A stretch of 18,442 nucleotides of DNA, taken from positions 1 through 18,442 of the forward strand of contig CAJMRP010000032.1 of assembly GCA_905215765.1 (NCBI GenBank). The letters run 5' to 3'. The notes below the pieces were generated by a model. That model was not told the origin of the DNA and did no database searches. It worked only from the letters and a program-made list of their open reading frames with translations. This stretch comes from an uncultured bacterium. GTDB taxonomy: Bacteria > Actinomycetota > Coriobacteriia > Coriobacteriales > Coriobacteriaceae. This document shows, in pieces, positions 1 to 7,156 of the stretch. Both the position numbers and the translations under genes were made by a program. Each line of letters begins with the position of its first letter. The stretch's first letter is position 1.

Positions 1-66
1 AGGCGGGCGAAGCCGGTGCGGATCCGCGCAGCGGATGCGCGGAATCCTATACGCCGCACCAATTGA
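1..66 (+). CDS. Possible C-terminal end of an unidentified protein (partial)
   Basis: Frame 1 is open from the window edge to a TGA at 64-66 and encodes about 21 residues rich in Arg and Ala (it ends IRRTN). The stop lies only 5 nt before a good intrinsic terminator, which is how the last gene of a transcription unit often ends. The same stretch can also fold into a strong hairpin (16-48), so it could instead be the 3' end of a structured RNA. Too little is present to name a family. Reading it as coding is an inference from the position of stop and terminator. Confidence 0.3.
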   Translation, partial: RRAKPVRIRAADARNPIRRTN

Positions 67-71
67 ACTTG

Positions 72-100
72 AAGCCTCCGGCAACGGGGGCTTTTCTTTT
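72..100 (+). terminator. Rho-independent terminator
   Basis: A 9-bp stem (72-80 with 85-93, including one G-U pair) closes a GCAA tetraloop and is followed at once by a T-rich tail (92-100). It ends the transcription unit entering from the left edge. Confidence 0.8.
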
Positions 101-191
101 ATGCCGTCACCGCATGGATTCGAACCTCGGTCGAGGCGCGGGCGTGAAGCGGACGATTTCTTATCGACTCGTGTAAGATTCCGAGTAGGTA

Positions 192-208
192 TCGCGGCCT
201 ATCCGCGA
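192..208 (+). other. Small hairpin in the leader of the 813-aa gene
   Basis: TCGCGG (192-197) and CCGCGA (203-208) form a perfect 6-bp stem with a CCTAT loop about 40 nt before the GTG start. There is no T tail, so it is not a terminator. No riboswitch class is recognised. A weak -10-like TAAGAT lies at 174-179, but no -35 was found. Confidence 0.25.
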
Positions 209-246
209 CCGCTCCTTCTCTAGACGACCGATCAGGGTGATATTTC

Positions 247-2688
247 GTGGCAGAGCGTCCGACATACAAGCTCAGGTTTCTCGATCCCAAAAAGCGCTTT
301 CCGGCCATGCCCGAGCAGCCTGCGGGACGCTCGTATGGCGTGGTTTGGAAGCTCTTTGGCGAGGACCCGCATGAATCATGCTATGTCGTCGAATTCGTCG
401 GCAAAAGCCATGTGTCGCTTTTGGGCTACGTGTGCGTTTCGGGTGAGGTCTATAAGGTGGACCGTCCCGTTAACGAGGAATCGCTGCCCGACGATCCCGA
501 CATGCAACTGATTCTTGACGAGTCCGATTCCACCATCGGTGAGATTGCGGTCAGGGGTACCGATGGGACGATGCACTCCCGGGCGCGAGTCATCGGCTCT
601 CCCGAAGGCACCATGCGCGAACAAACCGATCGCGAGACGTGGAATTCGACGCGCAGCCTTCGCTACGGCGAGTTCATGGCCTCGATGTTCTTGCGTTACG
701 TGATATTCGCCGATTCTGAAAACACTGTCTCGGGCACGGCAGATGCCGACGGCCTCGACGAGGGCATGAAAAATGCTGTCGACAAGATCAAACTTGTAAA
801 ACTCCCCGAGCCGGTTGAGGTACTGCTGGGTTTTGATTCCACGCCGCTGCCCGATGCAATCGAAACGTTGCTCTATCGCATTGACCATACAGATAATCCA
901 AGTGGCATTGAGCGCTATGCCGCCGCTTTGATGGGCGAAGTTAATCTGCCTCGCCTGCGCACCATCGCGGCCAAAACCGAAATGAGCCTGGCGCGCATCG
1001 ATCGCTCGAGGCTCTTCTATCTCAATTTTGACCGTAGCCTGCTGGACCAGGACGAGATTGACATGCTGCTTGCAATAGAGTGCCGTCTCAACCGTCTTTC
1101 CGGCATCCTTGAGCGCATCGGGGCTGGATTGGCCCCCGCGGCATCCTCGCCGAGTCTTGAGGGCTGTGCACTCTTTGATTCGTGGCATATCGCTAAGACG
1201 ACCAACGATGTTCCCCGACTGCTCGATACGGCCTCGAGCGATAACCCGTGGGCAAAGCCGGGAACGGTTTCGTGCCAACCGGGCGGCGAGTGGGACGTGC
1301 GCACCCGTTTTGCGCGAATCGTTGAGGTGCTCAACGTGGTCACGCGGCTCGACTATACCTATCGAGTAAACGTTGCCGAGGGGATTATGCTCGTTCGGTT
1401 TGGGCAGTCTGTCGTTGATGCCATGCCGCAACGTGAATACGACGCTCAGGATGACGCCTGGCGCGAGCTGGACGAGGACACGCGCGCGATCTGGGCCGCG
1501 GAGCACGATGCGCGCGTGGCACTCACGCTTGCGGCAGCGTGTTTTGCCGCGGGCACCTGCATCACGCGCTGCTATGTGCAGATTGCTGCTCCCGACAGTG
1601 AGCAGGGCGAGCGCGTTGTTGCAACGTATTTCTTTGGGCGTGCGGCCTATCTGGCCGATTGCGTGCCTGTCGCCAAGGATCTTGAGAGCATGGACATGGA
1701 CGATATGTCGTGCAAGCGTGTACTTGAGGCGTATGAGTCAACCGCTCCGGAGACGATTGAGCCTGCGGAGGTTCATGCTCGTCCGCGTGATGACCATCGC
1801 ACGCTGCCGCCGGCGCTGCGCGATCTGCTGCTTGCCGATACGGCTGACGAGTTGGAGGTCATGGAAGAGGACGACGACCCATACGTGGCCCGTGTTGTTG
1901 AATTGCGCGAGCAGGCAAAAGTCGACCGTACAGGTGCTTTTGAAGGCTTTTCTCGTCTTGTCGAGGAGTTGGAGGCTAAGTGCGCCGTCGCCGAGCTTTT
2001 GGCGACAGGTCCGGTTCAAACGCAGTTTTGCGATAACCAGCTGGTGCGCATGGTGCTACCGGTGTTGGAAGAAGACCGCTCTGTGCGAATCCTTCGTGCG
2101 CCCGATGCGCTGTACTTTGCCCAGCACGAGATCTGCAGCTTTTACGCCGAGCAAGAGGACTTTGAACGAGCACTGCCCGAGGTGCGCCATCTTTACGATC
2201 TGGCGCGCTCGTCCATGCAATCGCACTTTGCGCTCATCAACGTGCTTGCGCGTCTGGAGCGCTTTGACGAGATTATCGAGGTGGCGCGCCACGGCCTACG
2301 TATTGCCAGCGATCGTTCTGCAATCGGCTACCTGTTCTATCGCTTGGCGTTTGCCTATTGGAATTGCGATCAGCTCGACCTGGCGCTGGCTTGTTACCGT
2401 CTGGTGCCGCGCGGCGAGGAGTCGGGCAGTAGCGCGCTGGAAGAAATGCAGGGCCTTATGAACGAGATGGGCGTCAGCGAGCCTCCGACGTTCGAGGAAG
2501 CGGTCGAGACCATCCGCAAGGCTGGACTCGAGCTGCCGCCAGTGTCCGCCGTGACGAATCAGCTGGCAGATGCCGCTGTTCAACTGGTCGACAACGGCTT
2601 CTTTTTCCTGGCACGCGGTTGCATCTTCCAAATGTGGCGCACCATGGGCAACGACGAGCTCGGCTCCCTCAACCGCTCGCTGGGGTAG
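247..2688 (+). CDS. Unknown 813-aa protein with TPR-like C-terminal region
   Basis: The frame is open for 813 codons. It begins at GTG 247, with a modest ribosome binding site (AGGGTGA) just upstream, and ends at TAG 2686-2688. I do not recognise a family. There is no signal peptide or convincing membrane segment, so it should be cytoplasmic. Residues about 614-722 look like tetratricopeptide-type helical pairs (alternating aromatic/Ala helices such as HEICSFYAEQEDFERALPEV, then LAFAYWNCDQLDLALACYRL), suggesting a protein-protein interaction scaffold. The middle contains acidic stretches (for example EVMEEDDD near 538-545). A leader of about 145 nt separates it from the upstream terminator, so it is probably transcribed alone. 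No enzymatic motif is visible. TPR assignment is moderately confident; function is unknown. Confidence 0.85.
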   Translation: MAERPTYKLRFLDPKKRFPAMPEQPAGRSYGVVWKLFGEDPHESCYVVEFVGKSHVSLLGYVCVSGEVYKVDRPVNEESLPDDPDMQLILDESDSTIGEIAVRGTDGTMHSRARVIGSPEGTMREQTDRETWNSTRSLRYGEFMASMFLRYVIFADSENTVSGTADADGLDEGMKNAVDKIKLVKLPEPVEVLLGFDSTPLPDAIETLLYRIDHTDNPSGIERYAAALMGEVNLPRLRTIAAKTEMSLARIDRSRLFYLNFDRSLLDQDEIDMLLAIECRLNRLSGILERIGAGLAPAASSPSLEGCALFDSWHIAKTTNDVPRLLDTASSDNPWAKPGTVSCQPGGEWDVRTRFARIVEVLNVVTRLDYTYRVNVAEGIMLVRFGQSVVDAMPQREYDAQDDAWRELDEDTRAIWAAEHDARVALTLAAACFAAGTCITRCYVQIAAPDSEQGERVVATYFFGRAAYLADCVPVAKDLESMDMDDMSCKRVLEAYESTAPETIEPAEVHARPRDDHRTLPPALRDLLLADTADELEVMEEDDDPYVARVVELREQAKVDRTGAFEGFSRLVEELEAKCAVAELLATGPVQTQFCDNQLVRMVLPVLEEDRSVRILRAPDALYFAQHEICSFYAEQEDFERALPEVRHLYDLARSSMQSHFALINVLARLERFDEIIEVARHGLRIASDRSAIGYLFYRLAFAYWNCDQLDLALACYRLVPRGEESGSSALEEMQGLMNEMGVSEPPTFEEAVETIRKAGLELPPVSAVTNQLADAAVQLVDNGFFFLARGCIFQMWRTMGNDELGSLNRSLG

Positions 2689-2704
2689 GGGTGATATAGA
2701 GGGG

Positions 2705-2736
2705 CCGCACCGCGCTATTTGTATCGGCGCGGGCGG
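2705..2736 (+). terminator. GC-rich hairpin without a T tail after the 813-aa gene
   Basis: The arms 2705-2715 and 2727-2736 form a 10-bp GC stem with one bulged A and an 11-nt loop, starting 17 nt after the stop codon. No T-run follows, so classical intrinsic termination is uncertain. It could be a U-less terminator of the kind proposed in actinobacteria, or an mRNA 3' stabiliser. Confidence 0.35.
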
Positions 2737-2776
2737 GAGGACCCGGCAGGATCGGTAAGGCATAAAGCCGCCGAGC

Positions 2777-2833
2777 CTGCTAAAACTGTTAAACTCTGCT
2801 AAAGTTGCTAAACTTTGTTAAAGTTGTTAAAAC
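2777..2833 (+). repeat. Iteron-like array: three 19-bp direct repeats, each two 9-bp half-units
   Basis: The three tandem units start at 2777, 2796 and 2815. Each contains two copies of YTGYTAAA, so six copies begin at 2777, 2786, 2796, 2805, 2815 and 2824, alternating 9 and 10 bp apart (about one helical turn). CTGCTA at 2777-2782 and its inverse TAGCAG at 2834-2839 bracket the array. It abuts the ribosome binding site of the following ATPase gene, so it lies in the promoter or leader. This arrangement is typical of cooperative binding by a DNA-binding protein; the downstream winged-helix ATPase is the obvious candidate (inference). Confidence 0.8.
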
Positions 2834-2850
2834 TAGCAGAGGAGGGCAGA

Positions 2851-3933
2851 ATGACGAAAGCTGTTAACCCCTTTAAGCCAACGGCGGGCATGAATCCGCC
2901 TGAGCTTATCGGACGGGACACTGTTTTGGATGACTTTGCCGAGGCTCTTGAGAATGGTCCTGGTGCCCCCGATCGACTCATGCGCATCTCGGGCGTCCGA
3001 GGCACAGGTAAAACGGTGCTCCTTAATGCATTGGGTGACCTTGCACGCAAAAAAGGATTCGAGGTCGTTGACGTTGCCTCCAATGCTGGTTTTTGCAATA
3101 GAATCCTCGAGGCTCTGCAGCGAAACGTTCGTCTTGAATCAATCTCGATTTCCCCATCGATTTTAGGGGTCAGCCTTGGCTCCATGGAGATGTCGAAGTC
3201 GGCCTCTCATCTGGGCGAGGCGATGTACGATGCTGCGAAGCGCGGTGGTCTGCTCATTACGCTCGACGAGATCCAGGATGCCTCAACTGAGGAAATGCGC
3301 GAGCTAGGCAATGAGATGCAGCTCTTGATCCGCCAAGGAGCGAATGTCGCTTTCGCTTTCGCCGGGCTGCCGACATCGGTAGATGGCGTGGTGGTGGATG
3401 ATACGTTGACGTTCCTTCAGCGAGCCAAACATGTTGAACTTACTCGGCTTTCCGATTTTGAAGTTGGCGGATCGTTTGAGGATACGATGAGACGAGCGGG
3501 CAAGGAGCTCGACAAAGGTGCCGCTGAGCTATTAACAAAAGCTTCGGCAGGCTATCCCTTTATGGTCCAGCTGGTCGGATATTACGCTTGGCAGGTTGCT
3601 GCGCGCAGTGGGGCGGAGAGCGTGAGCGAAGAGGCGGCTCGTAAGGGTATCCAGGCGGCTCTTGATAGCTTTAATGCTATGGTGATTGCCCCAGCGCTGC
3701 GTAGGGTGTCGGAACGGCAGTTTCAGTATCTCGCGGCGATGGCTCAATGCGAGGGCGTCGATATCGCCAACGGCGATATCGCCAAGAAGATGGGTTTGTC
3801 GGCGAACAAAGTTGGGTCATACCGCAAGCGTCTGATCGATGCGGGGTTGATTGAGCCCGCGGGCTATGGCTGTGTTTCGTTTGCAATTCCGTACATGCGC
3901 GATTATCTGTTGGAGACCGTTCGAGAGGACTAA
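2851..3933 (+). CDS. AAA+ ATPase with C-terminal winged-helix domain (ORC/Cdc6-like architecture)
   Basis: A 360-residue P-loop ATPase. Walker A is GVRGTGKT (residues 48-55), Walker B is LLITLDEIQD (134-143), and a sensor-like strand FAFAGLP (168-174) follows, as in the archaeal-type AAA ATPase families. Residues about 288-350 form a winged helix-turn-helix (DIAKKMGLSANKVGSYRKRL), so it probably binds DNA. I chose ATG 2851 over the longer TTG 2815 because AGGAGGG (2840-2846) is ideally placed and the longer start would fall inside the repeat array. It stands alone. The repeat array immediately upstream suggests autoregulation. Members of this family are common but poorly characterised in gut actinobacteria (recollection); the cellular role is unknown, and DNA-linked regulation, replication or stress roles are all possible. 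Confidence 0.85.
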   Translation: MTKAVNPFKPTAGMNPPELIGRDTVLDDFAEALENGPGAPDRLMRISGVRGTGKTVLLNALGDLARKKGFEVVDVASNAGFCNRILEALQRNVRLESISISPSILGVSLGSMEMSKSASHLGEAMYDAAKRGGLLITLDEIQDASTEEMRELGNEMQLLIRQGANVAFAFAGLPTSVDGVVVDDTLTFLQRAKHVELTRLSDFEVGGSFEDTMRRAGKELDKGAAELLTKASAGYPFMVQLVGYYAWQVAARSGAESVSEEAARKGIQAALDSFNAMVIAPALRRVSERQFQYLAAMAQCEGVDIANGDIAKKMGLSANKVGSYRKRLIDAGLIEPAGYGCVSFAIPYMRDYLLETVRED

Positions 3934-3982
3934 TAAAGAATGGGCTGTCCGCGCTGTCGCTGGGGCCGTCCTTGTATCTTTG

Positions 3983-4037
3983 TCTCAATCTGTAACATCT
4001 GGAGGGGATTACGGCCTGCAGATGTTACAGGTTGAGA
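3983..4037. repeat. Long inverted repeat (18-bp arms) downstream of the ATPase gene
   Basis: The arms 3983-4000 and 4020-4037 are complementary over 18 bp with one G-U pair, and 4001/4019 adds a further pair, leaving a 17-nt loop. It starts 50 nt after the ATPase stop codon. No T tail follows on the plus strand. It may act as a terminator or mRNA end-processing hairpin for the ATPase, an operator, or a remnant of a small mobile element. Apart from this repeat, a short tandem repeat and the tRNA promoter, I see nothing in 3934-4142. Confidence 0.75.
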
Positions 4038-4058
4038 TGATTGACTGAGACGTTTACT

Positions 4059-4079
4059 GGTAAAAGAGAGGTAAAAGAG
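4059..4079 (+). repeat. Two copies of GGTAAAAGAG, 11 bp apart
   Basis: GGTAAAAGAG occurs at 4059-4068 and again at 4070-4079, a spacing of one helical turn, about 20 bp upstream of the tRNA -35 box. It could be an upstream activating element for the tRNA promoter or simply a low-complexity duplication. Confidence 0.4.
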
Positions 4080-4099
4080 GAAACGCCTCAAAATTCCCC

Positions 4100-4128
4100 T
4101 TGCCCAACTTCGGCTGTTTGGTTACTAT
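4100..4128 (+). promoter_or_regulatory. Sigma70-type promoter for tRNA-Ser
   Basis: The -35 TTGCCC (4100-4105) and -10 TACTAT (4123-4128) are separated by exactly 17 bp. Transcription would begin about 8 nt before the tRNA. Confidence 0.6.
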
Positions 4129-4142
4129 AGAACGGCTGTTAC

Positions 4143-4233
4143 GGAGAGCTGACCGAGAGGCCGAAGGTGCTCGCCTGCTAAGCGAGTATGCCCCAAAAGG
4201 GCATCTGGGGTTCGAATCCCCAGCTCTCCGCCA
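4143..4233 (+). tRNA. tRNA-Ser(GCU), CCA end encoded
   Basis: This is a complete class II tRNA. The acceptor stem GGAGAGC (4143-4149) pairs with GCTCTCC (4223-4229), G is the discriminator at 4230, and CCA is encoded at 4231-4233. The anticodon stem CTCGC/GCGAG (4170-4174, 4182-4186) presents anticodon GCT at 4177-4179, which reads AGC and AGU serine codons. The long variable arm (GCCCC AAAA GGGC region, about 4190-4202) is typical of serine tRNAs, and the T loop TTCGAAT is intact. It has its own promoter and terminator. tRNA-Ser genes are frequent integration sites, but I found no second copy of the 3' end in this window. Confidence 0.97.
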
Positions 4234-4250
4234 GTATGACTTTGAAGAAG

Positions 4251-4273
4251 GGTCCCATTTGGGGGCCTTTTTT
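4251..4273 (+). terminator. Rho-independent terminator after tRNA-Ser
   Basis: GGTCCC (4251-4256) pairs with GGGGCC (4262-4267) through one T-G pair, followed by six T residues (4268-4273). It lies 18 nt after the tRNA CCA. Confidence 0.75.
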
Positions 4274-4409
4274 ATTATCAAGAATGGCAGCTGGGGATTA
4301 GAGTCCGAAAGGGCGTGAACATTAGGCAAACACGGGGCGCTTGAAAACGGGGAGACCCAGGCGTGCTCGTGCACCCCGGTGTGGGGTTCCGAGGGGATGG
4401 AGTAGAAAT

Positions 4410-5561
4410 ATGGTAAAGGTCGGGCTGCGTAAGCCGAATCTAAAGACATCACTCAAGGCAAGAACGACCGGCAGAGCGAAGCGCGCGGTAAAGCGGGCGA
4501 TAATCCCCGGCTATGGTAAGAAGGGCATGGGGTGGATCAAAAATCCGAAGAAGGCTGCTTACAATGCCGTATACAGCAGAACGACCGTCGGAGTTGGGGA
4601 TGTCGCTCGCGCCGTTGCTAAATCAGGCGCTCGGAGCTCGGCGTCAAGGACGTCCTCAATTACTGTTTCATCGCATGAAATTACACCTTTGGCGAAGCCT
4701 GAACAGAAATCTCTCACTCGAGAGATTACGTCGGTTGATAGGGCAAACAAGGCGCTTTTGCTATGCTTCCTTCTTGGGTGGTCGGGCGCTCATAGGGCGT
4801 ATGCACGGATGTGGGGTAGCTTCTTTCTATATCTCTTTACCTTTGGCCTTTTTGGATTTGGTTGGCTGTTTGATATTGTGACACTACTGATGAGACGCTC
4901 CGAGCTAAGGCGTCTCGGCGACAGTGATCAGACTCAACAGCAAGCGCCATGTTCCGTTGATTCTACATTCGATCGAAATGTCGCCGACTCCGGAAATTGG
5001 GAACAGCGTGGAGATGGGGAGGCTGCGGCTCGGCTAGAGCTTCAACGTAAAAACCGTGCCTATATGGAAGAAAACGGCATCGACGTGGAGATGTTTACCG
5101 AGGAAAAGGTCGCGGCGGACGCCTTGCGAACCATTGAGTCGGTATGCCCGTGCATGCTTAGGTTTGACCGAGGCATGAGCGAAGAGGAGCCAAGCATCAG
5201 CTTTTGCTCTCCAACAAAGACGGGGAAAATGCCCAAGAATGTCGTCGAGGCCCGCATTTACCATCAGGACGTGAAGCTATTGATGGATTCCCACGGCTTC
5301 GAATTGCCGGAGTATGGTGACAGCATCAATGTCATGATTAGTTATCTAGCTGATGGGCGCATAAATAAAGTTGATATCCATGGGCTCCATAATGGCCGCT
5401 CCGTTAGTGTCTCCATTCGCAGGCGGAGCGACGATCTTGTTATGACGAGTGCGGGCACCATCGGAGAAACGGGTGCCTGGCAATCGCTGTGTCCTGGAGC
5501 AGACCCCTCAGCTGGGGATCTTTTCAGGGCCTTGACCAAGGAGGTCGAAAGGATCTACTAG
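4410..5561 (+). CDS. TM2-domain membrane protein with very basic N-terminus, unknown C-terminal domain
   Basis: The protein has 383 residues from ATG 4410, chosen because GGAG at 4399-4402 is correctly spaced; an upstream ATG at 4341 has no such site. Residues 1-60 are strongly basic (for example KARTTGRAKRAVKRAIIPGY). Residues about 112-162 form a TM2 domain: two hydrophobic segments around LGWSGAHRAYARMWGS, with GFGWLFDIV in the second. Residues about 205-383 are a soluble, acidic to mixed domain I cannot assign (ENGIDVEMF, then a beta-rich end). The basic N-terminal sequence resembles proteins I associate with prophages and mobile islands (recollection, not checked). Codons are less GC-biased than in neighbours. 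It lies directly after a tRNA, consistent with horizontally acquired DNA. Function unknown; the product is likely inserted in the membrane. Confidence 0.8.
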   Translation: MVKVGLRKPNLKTSLKARTTGRAKRAVKRAIIPGYGKKGMGWIKNPKKAAYNAVYSRTTVGVGDVARAVAKSGARSSASRTSSITVSSHEITPLAKPEQKSLTREITSVDRANKALLLCFLLGWSGAHRAYARMWGSFFLYLFTFGLFGFGWLFDIVTLLMRRSELRRLGDSDQTQQQAPCSVDSTFDRNVADSGNWEQRGDGEAAARLELQRKNRAYMEENGIDVEMFTEEKVAADALRTIESVCPCMLRFDRGMSEEEPSISFCSPTKTGKMPKNVVEARIYHQDVKLLMDSHGFELPEYGDSINVMISYLADGRINKVDIHGLHNGRSVSVSIRRRSDDLVMTSAGTIGETGAWQSLCPGADPSAGDLFRALTKEVERIY

Positions 5562-5665
5562 CATGCCCGGTGGACCCGTTTTCAAGGTCCGAAAAGACAC
5601 AGCGAAGGTAAACGGCTAGCAATGTCGCTTTGGTGATTCTGACGCATCCCGTTTAAGAGGTATTC

Positions 5666-5693
5666 AAAAAGAGGCGCTCCGTTGGACGCCTCT
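5666..5693 (-). terminator. Rho-independent terminator of the carboxypeptidase gene
   Basis: On the minus strand, a 7-bp stem (AGAGGCG 5670-5676 with CGCCTCT 5687-5693) is followed by TTTTT (complement of 5666-5670). It lies 30 nt after the stop of the minus-strand gene. The opposing TM2 gene ends at 5561; between them only a GGACC/GGTCC inverted repeat near 5572-5588 is visible. Confidence 0.75.
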
Positions 5694-5722
5694 CCAATCT
5701 CAAATGTAATGTTCCCCCAGCC

Positions 5723-7063
5723 CTACATCTCAGGAGCCTTGGCTACGGTCTCGCTCTCTGCCGCAAGTGGGCGGTTGTCGATGCGGCGGCCCAAGCGATC
5801 GAGCTTCACGAGCAGCCATTCAATGGGATTCGGCCCTGCCCCTTCCTCGTCGGCAACCAGGTCCATGACGGCGATCTTGGTGCCGTCCTGCTTGAGCGTA
5901 ACGCTGCCCACCTTGTCGCCCACATGCACCGTGCCCGAAAGATCGTCGTGGCTAACCTTTTCGGTCACCTCGCCGGCAAGGGAAAACACGGTCGCTTGCG
6001 CCGTAGGATCGGCGAGTGTGGCGTCGATCGTCTTATCCGTCCAGTCGGTTTGGCCAATGCGCGCCATAAGCGGGTTGCCGTTGGCGGTCTTTTCCTGCGT
6101 GTTGGCGATCGCGACCGTCACCTTGTGACCGTAGTACCAATTGGCAAGGGTTGCGGTATCGGTAAAGCGCTGGTCGGTGGTGGTGGAGTTCAAAACGACG
6201 GTGTAGATCTCGTCGCCGTCGCGGTTGTAGGCGCTCGTAAAGCAATAGCCCGCGTCGTCGGTGGTGCCGGTCTTGCCGCCGATGTTGCCATCTTGGCCCA
6301 GCAAATAGTTATGCGTGTCCATGGAATGCGAATGGTCGGTGCCGTCGGCGCCCGTGACCTCGATCCAGGAATCCTCGCTCGCTACGACCTCGCGGATCGT
6401 GTCGTTTTTCATGGCCTCCTGCATCATCAGCGCCACGTCATGTGCGGTTGAGTGCATATCGCCAGCCCACTCATCAAAGTCCAGACCATGAGGGTTTTCA
6501 AAAAGCGTACCGGTACAGCCGAGCTTCTTAGCGCGCTCGTTCATGGCCTTCACAAAGGTGGCCTCGGCGTCTTTGGTCTTAGGGTCGATCTTCTTGCCCA
6601 CATATTCGGCGAGCACGATGGCGGCGTCGTTGCCCGAGGGAATCATCAGGCCGCGCAGCGCCTGCTCCACGGTAAGCTTGTCGCCTTCGAGCAAGCCGGC
6701 GGTCGAATTGCCCACGGTGGCTGCGGCGTTGCTCACCGTGACCTTCTCGTCCATCTTGCAATTCTCGACGGTTAGGATTGCGGTCATGACCTTGGTGATC
6801 GAGGCAATTTTGACCTGCTCATCGGCGTCGCGGGCATAGTAGACGGTGCCGTCTTTGCCCATGACGAGGGCATTGGTCGCATCGATATCGGGCAGGTTTT
6901 CGGCCGTGATACCGCGCACATCGGCGGTTTTGCCGCAAACATTGTCGGTCGTGAGCACTTGGGCGCCGGCGACGGTGGGCACGCCAGCGGCAAGGGCGAT
7001 AGCGCAGACAAAGCCGGCGGCAAGCTGGGCTGAGCGCTTTGCAAAAGAGGTGAGGGACTTCAC
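5723..7063 (-). CDS. dacA: Serine-type D-alanyl-D-alanine carboxypeptidase (PBP5/DacA family)
   Basis: It removes the terminal D-Ala from peptidoglycan stem peptides outside the membrane. Starting at GTG 7063, the 446-residue protein begins with a textbook signal peptide (basic KSLTSFAKRSAQ, then a hydrophobic core, ending near VAGAQ). All three penicillin-binding motifs are present: SITK (88-91, catalytic Ser88), SGN (143-145) and KTG (264-266). The C-terminus has the extra beta-rich PBP5 domain and an amphipathic helix (IEWLLVKLDRLGRRI) that would anchor it to the membrane face, as in PBP5. The frame continues upstream to ATG 7174, but those codons precede the likely -10 box and would bury the signal peptide. 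It is divergent from a VanR/VanS-like pair, suggesting shared control of cell-wall D-Ala metabolism (inference). Alternative: a YkfA/DacB-type paralogue of the same family. Confidence 0.9.
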   Translation of the reverse strand: MKSLTSFAKRSAQLAAGFVCAIALAAGVPTVAGAQVLTTDNVCGKTADVRGITAENLPDIDATNALVMGKDGTVYYARDADEQVKIASITKVMTAILTVENCKMDEKVTVSNAAATVGNSTAGLLEGDKLTVEQALRGLMIPSGNDAAIVLAEYVGKKIDPKTKDAEATFVKAMNERAKKLGCTGTLFENPHGLDFDEWAGDMHSTAHDVALMMQEAMKNDTIREVVASEDSWIEVTGADGTDHSHSMDTHNYLLGQDGNIGGKTGTTDDAGYCFTSAYNRDGDEIYTVVLNSTTTDQRFTDTATLANWYYGHKVTVAIANTQEKTANGNPLMARIGQTDWTDKTIDATLADPTAQATVFSLAGEVTEKVSHDDLSGTVHVGDKVGSVTLKQDGTKIAVMDLVADEEGAGPNPIEWLLVKLDRLGRRIDNRPLAAESETVAKAPEM

Positions 7064-7102
7064 GGATTTCGCTTTCGACGGGATGGTCTCTTCTGGAACT
7101 AG

Positions 7103-7131
7103 AGTATATCGTTTGCCGGCGTCGGCGATCA
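7103..7131 (-). promoter_or_regulatory. Possible promoter of the carboxypeptidase gene
   Basis: TATACT (complement of 7103-7108) matches five of six bases of the -10 consensus, about 40 nt before the GTG start. No good -35 is seen at 17 bp (TGATCG). If real, it places the longer in-frame ATG upstream of the transcript start. Confidence 0.35.
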
Positions 7132-7156
7132 TCGCGTGCGTGCGTGGCCCACATCC

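Noticed and set aside
14..61. tRNA 3' end ending in CCA at 59-61.
   Set aside because: With CCA at that place the T stem and T loop positions do not pair and lack the TTCRA consensus.
112..150. Possible minus-strand tRNA: GGATTCGAACC at 116-126 looks like a reversed T loop.
   Set aside because: The flanking bases do not form a T stem (two mismatches in five) and no matching acceptor or anticodon arm exists; the resemblance comes from a local CCTCG/CGAGG palindrome.
376..1506. Long minus-strand open frame (376 codons) opposite the 813-aa gene.
   Set aside because: It is a shadow of the plus-strand gene in GC-rich sequence; no ribosome site and a composition unlike a protein of any family.
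4287..4300. AGCTGGGGATT, an inverted partial match to the tRNA-Ser 3' end, and a similar AGCTGGGGAT near 5511, as attachment-site remnants.
   Set aside because: Only 10-11 bp match, one orientation is inverted, and no integrase is present; chance similarity is adequate.
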